DNA of 64,000 nucleotides from NCBI GenBank assembly GCA_013397455.1, contig VYZB01000535.1, positions 161,999 through 225,998 on the forward strand. Direction: 5' to 3'. Of the stretch, positions 62,701-64,000 are shown piece after piece. This stretch comes from Crotophaga sulcirostris (lineage: Eukaryota; Chordata; Aves; Cuculiformes; Crotophagidae). The notes beneath the pieces are model-generated. The model was not told the origin of the DNA, made no database searches, and saw nothing but the letters and a program-made list of their open reading frames with translations. A program made the translations under genes and the position numbers. The first letter of the stretch is position 1. Each line of letters starts with the position of its first letter.

Positions 62701-63927
62701 ATGCTTATATTCTTTTTTTTTTTTTTTTTGAATTTCAGTGTCAGAATTTGCTGGCTAATGGCAATTTTATTTGACAAAGGCTTATATAGGCAGCGATGGA
62801 GGTTACTACAACAGCAGAAATTCCTCTTCAGTCTTCCCTGCTGAGGCCTGCTGCACAGAGCAGCCTGAAGGATTGTGGCCTAAGACTAATCAGGATCAGA
62901 AAAGCTCTGTGCTGCTGCGTTAAGCCTTCATTACATCACAGCTCATTAAATATGTTATATTTATGTTTTGGTGGTCAACGACCTTGGCTACAGCAATTGA
63001 AGGAAAACATTTTTAAAGAGAACGACACCAGGCTTTGAGGGTCTCTGAGTCTGATATATGTTTAGAACTGAAGTAGGAATCGAATGGGGACATGGCCCTG
63101 AGCAGAACGAGGGAAAATCTTCAGAAAAACAGACTGTAGTGAGTTCACGTTGCTCACAAGAACTTGTCACAAAATATTAATGTTATTGGCCGTCCTTCCC
63201 TGTGCAGGGCGACCACTGTGATTAGTGAACTTCTCTCTAAAAAAGGTCAGCCCGCAAAGGCATAACTGTGTATGTTAGGGGCTTTGAACACACCACAGAA
63301 TCCTGGAATGGTTTGGGTTGGAAGGGACCTCAAAGCCCACCCAGTCCCACCCCCTGCCATGGGCAGGGACCCCTCCCACTGGATCAGGGGGCTCCAAGCC
63401 GCATCCAACCTGGCCTTCAACACCTCCAGGGATGGGGCATTCAGAAACCCTCTGGGTTGGAAGGGACCTTAAACCCACCCAGTTCCAACCCCCCTGCCAT
63501 GGGCAGGTTCACCTCCCGCTGCATCAGGTTGCTCAACAGGAATTTAATGCAAAAAAACAAGAAGCACCACTTACTCCATTTTCCTCCTTTGCTTGTCCTC
63601 AAACACATCATTCAGGCTGATGGCCACCTGTCCCAGAAACCTGTCCAGCCCCACCAGCGAGCGGTGCATGACGATCAGGTACAGGATGTATTTCTCTGGA
63701 TTCTCCTGCATGAGCATTCCAGGGAGCTCGAAGGAGGCCTCTTCCTTCCAGACGGGATCCAGGGTCTTCTCGGCCACGGAGGTGGAGTACTTCTCCTTGC
63801 CCAGCTGGATGATGGTGTAGGCATCATTGCTGCCATTCTTCCCTTTGGGCTTGAGACCTTTGGCTTGAAGGACCGTCACCTGCACGTGGGTTGGGAACCA
63901 CCTCTGGGCTTGCTCTGCCAGCATCAT
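38543..63927 (-). CDS. RAB11FIP2: RAB11FIP2, Rab11 family-interacting protein 2 (complete CDS, 5 exons, 510 aa)
   Basis: Coding segments on the minus strand are 63927-63575, 52062-51620, 50941-50479, 42560-42515 and 38770-38543 (stop TAG). They sum to 1533 nt, 510 residues plus stop, against 512 in the human protein as I recall it. The product is a class I Rab11 effector. It tethers Rab11 to recycling endosomes and links them to myosin Vb and EHD proteins, with roles in receptor recycling and epithelial polarity (family knowledge). Visible in the translation: an N-terminal C2 domain (about residues 13-110); the RLSSAHSMSDL segment with Ser227, the site phosphorylated by MARK2 in mammals; a basic, Lys/Glu-rich stretch at about 341-373; NPF motifs at 321-323, 404-406 and 438-440, which bind EH domains; and the C-terminal coiled-coil Rab11-binding domain (about 449-510) with Ile479 in the EDYIDNLL core, equivalent to human Ile481. 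No frameshift or premature stop was seen. The start is the first of two tandem ATGs, chosen by homology; A at -3 supports it. Confidence 0.97.
38771..42514 (-). other. RAB11FIP2: RAB11FIP2 intron 4 (3.7 kb)
   Basis: Donor GTGAGT and acceptor TTATCCGCAG. It contains one CR1 copy at 39291-39484. The remainder is AT-rich unique sequence with nothing recognisable. Confidence 0.93.
39291..39484 (-). mobile_element. CR1 LINE 3' fragment in RAB11FIP2 intron 4
   Basis: GAACCACAGAATGGTTTCAG, TTGGAAAAGACGTTTATGAC and CCATGTCCCCAGGTACAACA, then CACCTCCAGGGATGGGGACT, identify CR1 in the same orientation as the host gene. Confidence 0.9.
42515..42560 (-). CDS. RAB11FIP2: RAB11FIP2 coding exon 4 (46-nt small exon)
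   Basis: The acceptor ends TCTCCACAG and the donor is GTGAGT (42514-42509). The exon completes codon 420 (AG|T) and encodes FSMNPSGIEDLRKTT (421-435), which aligns without gaps to the corresponding human stretch as I recall it. It was located by phase and homology because it is too short to appear as an open reading frame. Its length is not a multiple of three, so skipping it would shift the frame. Confidence 0.93.
44820..45099 (+). mobile_element. CR1 LINE 3' fragment in RAB11FIP2 intron 3
   Basis: AGAGGAAATGGCCTCAAGTT, GGATATTAGGAAACATTTCT, GGAAGTGGTGGAGTCTCCAC and GGACTGGATGGGCTTAGAGG, ending ATGATTCTATAATCC, mark a CR1 copy antisense to the host gene. Confidence 0.92.
46560..46745 (-). 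mobile_element. CR1 LINE fragment in RAB11FIP2 intron 3, internally deleted
   Basis: CACAGAACCACAGAATGTTT, AAGATCATCGCGTCCAACAA and AGACCATGTCCCCACACGAC are CR1 3' sequence. It then jumps to GTGGCCTCCCCTGGACTCAC and CAACAGATCCCGGTCCCTCC, which lie several hundred bp further 5' in CR1, so an internal segment is missing. Confidence 0.85.
47013..47029 (+). repeat. Minimal CR1-type tail (two ATTCTATG-like units)
   Basis: GATTCTATGATTCTATA matches the terminal repeat of CR1, but no CR1 body precedes it. It could be an extremely truncated insertion or chance. Confidence 0.4.
47148..47252. repeat. AT-rich (TA)n/(TATG)n simple repeat in intron 3
   Basis: It runs from TCTCTCTATATATAG through GTGTATATGCGTGTGCATAC to TATATATATAATG. 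Likely length-variable. Confidence 0.8.
47391..47491. repeat. 33-bp minisatellite, three copies
   Basis: Copies at 47391-47423, 47424-47456 and 47457-47491 share the core C(C/T)TGTTAATTACCCG. The third is diverged (TTAATAACTTG) and 2 bp longer. The spacing is 33 bp. Confidence 0.75.
50479..50941 (-). CDS. RAB11FIP2: RAB11FIP2 coding exon 3 (two NPF motifs)
   Basis: This exon of 463 nt encodes residues 266-419 plus two bases of codon 420. The acceptor is TTTGCAG (AG at 50943-50942). The donor is GTAGGT at 50478-50473. It contains the SPHRRTLS segment, NPF at 321-323 and 404-406 (EH-domain ligands), DPFTNVSASLPQKFATLP, and the strongly charged EIRKEMKKEKKEKVSLFERV region. It is the most divergent part of the protein compared with the mammalian sequence, as expected for a disordered linker between the C2 domain and the Rab-binding domain. 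Confidence 0.96.
50942..51619 (-). other. RAB11FIP2: RAB11FIP2 intron 2 (678 bp)
   Basis: Donor GTAAGT and acceptor TTTGCAG. Read-through from exon 2 meets a stop at the third codon (GGT AAG TAA). No repeats or other features were seen. Confidence 0.94.
51620..52062 (-). CDS. RAB11FIP2: RAB11FIP2 coding exon 2
   Basis: This exon of 443 nt supplies the last base of codon 118, residues 119-265 and the first base of codon 266. The acceptor is a pyrimidine-rich tract ending TTTAAG (52064-52063 is the AG). The donor is GTAAGT at 51619-51614. It encodes the end of the C2 region (WFPLESRQGKRTKDRG), the conserved MRNNMTASMFDLSMKDK block, a basic KLKDKMKGRK stretch and the RLSSAHSMSDL motif with Ser227. 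In human FIP2 the myosin Vb-binding region lies in this part of the protein. The upstream intron phase (GA|G) and the downstream phase (G|GG) both restore the family sequence. Confidence 0.96.
56347..56588 (-). mobile_element. CR1 LINE 3' fragment in RAB11FIP2 intron 1
   Basis: It opens AGAACCATAGAATGGTTTTG and contains GGGCAGGGACACCTCCCACT, GGGGCTCCAAGCCCCATCCA and GGGCAACCTGGGCCAGGGCC. It is the same young subfamily as 2258-2562 and lies in sense orientation with the host gene. Confidence 0.92.
61040..61294. other. CpG-enriched unique segment in RAB11FIP2 intron 1
   Basis: I count 16 CpGs in 255 bp, with a core at about 61205-61240 (CGCTCGCAAGCGGCGCACGG). It lies about 2.6-2.9 kb downstream of the coding start. 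It could be an intronic regulatory element or alternative-promoter region. No supporting exon was found. Confidence 0.35.
62458..62522. repeat. Two-copy direct repeat (22 bp, spacing 43 bp)
   Basis: 62458-62479 and 62501-62522 are identical except for one base, ATCACATAGT against ATCACGTAGT, which is a CpG-type transition. Confidence 0.8.
63296..63438 (-). mobile_element. CR1 LINE 3' fragment near RAB11FIP2 exon 1
   Basis: CACAGAATCCTGGAATGGTT, TTGGAAGGGACCTCAAAGCC, CCCTGCCATGGGCAGGGACC and CACCTCCAGGGATGGGGCA identify a young CR1 3' end. It breaks off abruptly and is followed at once by a second CR1 3' piece. Confidence 0.9.
63439..63536 (-). mobile_element. Second CR1 3' piece, tandem with the preceding one
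   Basis: CTGGGTTGGAAGGGACCTTA, CCCAGTTCCAACCCCCCTGC and CATGGGCAGGTTCACCTCCC repeat the CR1 3' segment in the same orientation. It ends 38 bp from the splice donor of exon 1. Confidence 0.85.
63575..63927 (-). CDS. RAB11FIP2: RAB11FIP2 coding exon 1 (C2 domain)
   Basis: It encodes residues 1-117 plus two bases of codon 118. The translation begins MMLAEQAQRWFPTHVQVTV and covers nearly the whole C2 domain, the phospholipid-binding module of class I FIPs. The exon ends GA followed by the donor GTAAGT (63574-63569). Reading through the donor gives a stop at once (GAG TAA), so unspliced transcripts would truncate after the C2 domain. It is more GC-rich than the rest of the gene, as is common for first exons. 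A CR1 block begins 38 bp inside the following intron. Confidence 0.96.
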
Positions 63928-64000
63928 CCTCGGGCACTGCGGCAGCAGCAGCCGCCCCTCAGAGCTCTCCCAGCTCCTGCCTGAGGGCGGCGAGGCCGGG
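63928..64000 (-). other. RAB11FIP2: RAB11FIP2 5' UTR, partial
   Basis: 73 bp lie upstream of the ATG before the window ends. They are GC-rich and contain a short CTG/CCG run. There is no in-frame stop and no upstream ATG in this piece. The transcription start and promoter lie outside the window. Confidence 0.7.

Larger units (their letters stand above)
52063..63574 (-). other. RAB11FIP2: RAB11FIP2 intron 1 (11.5 kb)
   Basis: GT-AG intron between the C2-domain exon and exon 2. It contains a CR1 copy at 56347-56588, a double CR1 block at 63296-63536, a CpG-enriched unique stretch at 61040-61294, a two-copy tandem duplication at 62458-62522, a short perfect inverted repeat at 62215-62238 and a 17-T run at 62713-62729. 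The rest is AT-rich unique sequence in which I see no exon-like open frames with homology. Confidence 0.93.

Noticed and set aside
63268..63984. 238-codon open frame on the plus strand, the longest in the window
   Set aside because: It is made of CR1 sequence followed by the antisense of RAB11FIP2 exon 1. The minus-strand frame encodes the conserved C2 domain, and the plus-strand translation resembles nothing known.

Overview
The window is vertebrate nuclear DNA, almost certainly avian. It is AT-rich and intron-bearing. It carries many 5'-truncated CR1 LINE copies that end in the bird-type tail of repeated ATTCTATG units, plus one solo LTR of the avian ERVL type. No prokaryotic features, CRISPR arrays, rRNA or tRNA genes were seen.

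Only one protein-coding gene is supported: RAB11FIP2 (Rab11 family-interacting protein 2), on the minus strand. Its coding region is complete, in five exons between 63927 (ATG) and 38543 (TAG), and encodes 510 residues. All four introns have GT-AG borders and the reading frame is continuous across every junction. The C2 domain, three NPF motifs, the serine at position 227 and the C-terminal Rab11-binding domain are all present. The window ends 73 bp upstream of the ATG, so the promoter and most of the 5' UTR are outside. A repeat-free 3' UTR of about 4.4 kb is predicted down to a poly(A) signal at 34172-34177.

Layout: 1-34150 is a non-coding, gene-desert-like flank with about a dozen CR1 fragments, a solo ERVL LTR with intact 5-bp target-site duplication (16591-17214), low-complexity tracts and several unique segments that look like candidate regulatory elements. 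34150-38542 is the predicted 3' UTR. 38543-63927 is the RAB11FIP2 coding region with introns of 3.7 kb (intron 4), 8.0 kb (intron 3), 0.7 kb (intron 2) and 11.5 kb (intron 1). Introns 1, 3 and 4 carry CR1 copies and a few small tandem duplications. 63928-64000 is 5' UTR.

I recall from mammalian maps that the 3' side of RAB11FIP2 faces the EMX2 region. If that order holds here, the left third belongs to the RAB11FIP2-EMX2 interval, and the unique segments there could be EMX2 regulatory elements. This is inference only. I found no undescribed multi-gene system. The points most worth checking are the regulatory candidates in the desert, the CR1 block beside the first splice donor, the frame-shifting 46-nt exon, the minisatellite in intron 3 and the LTR.
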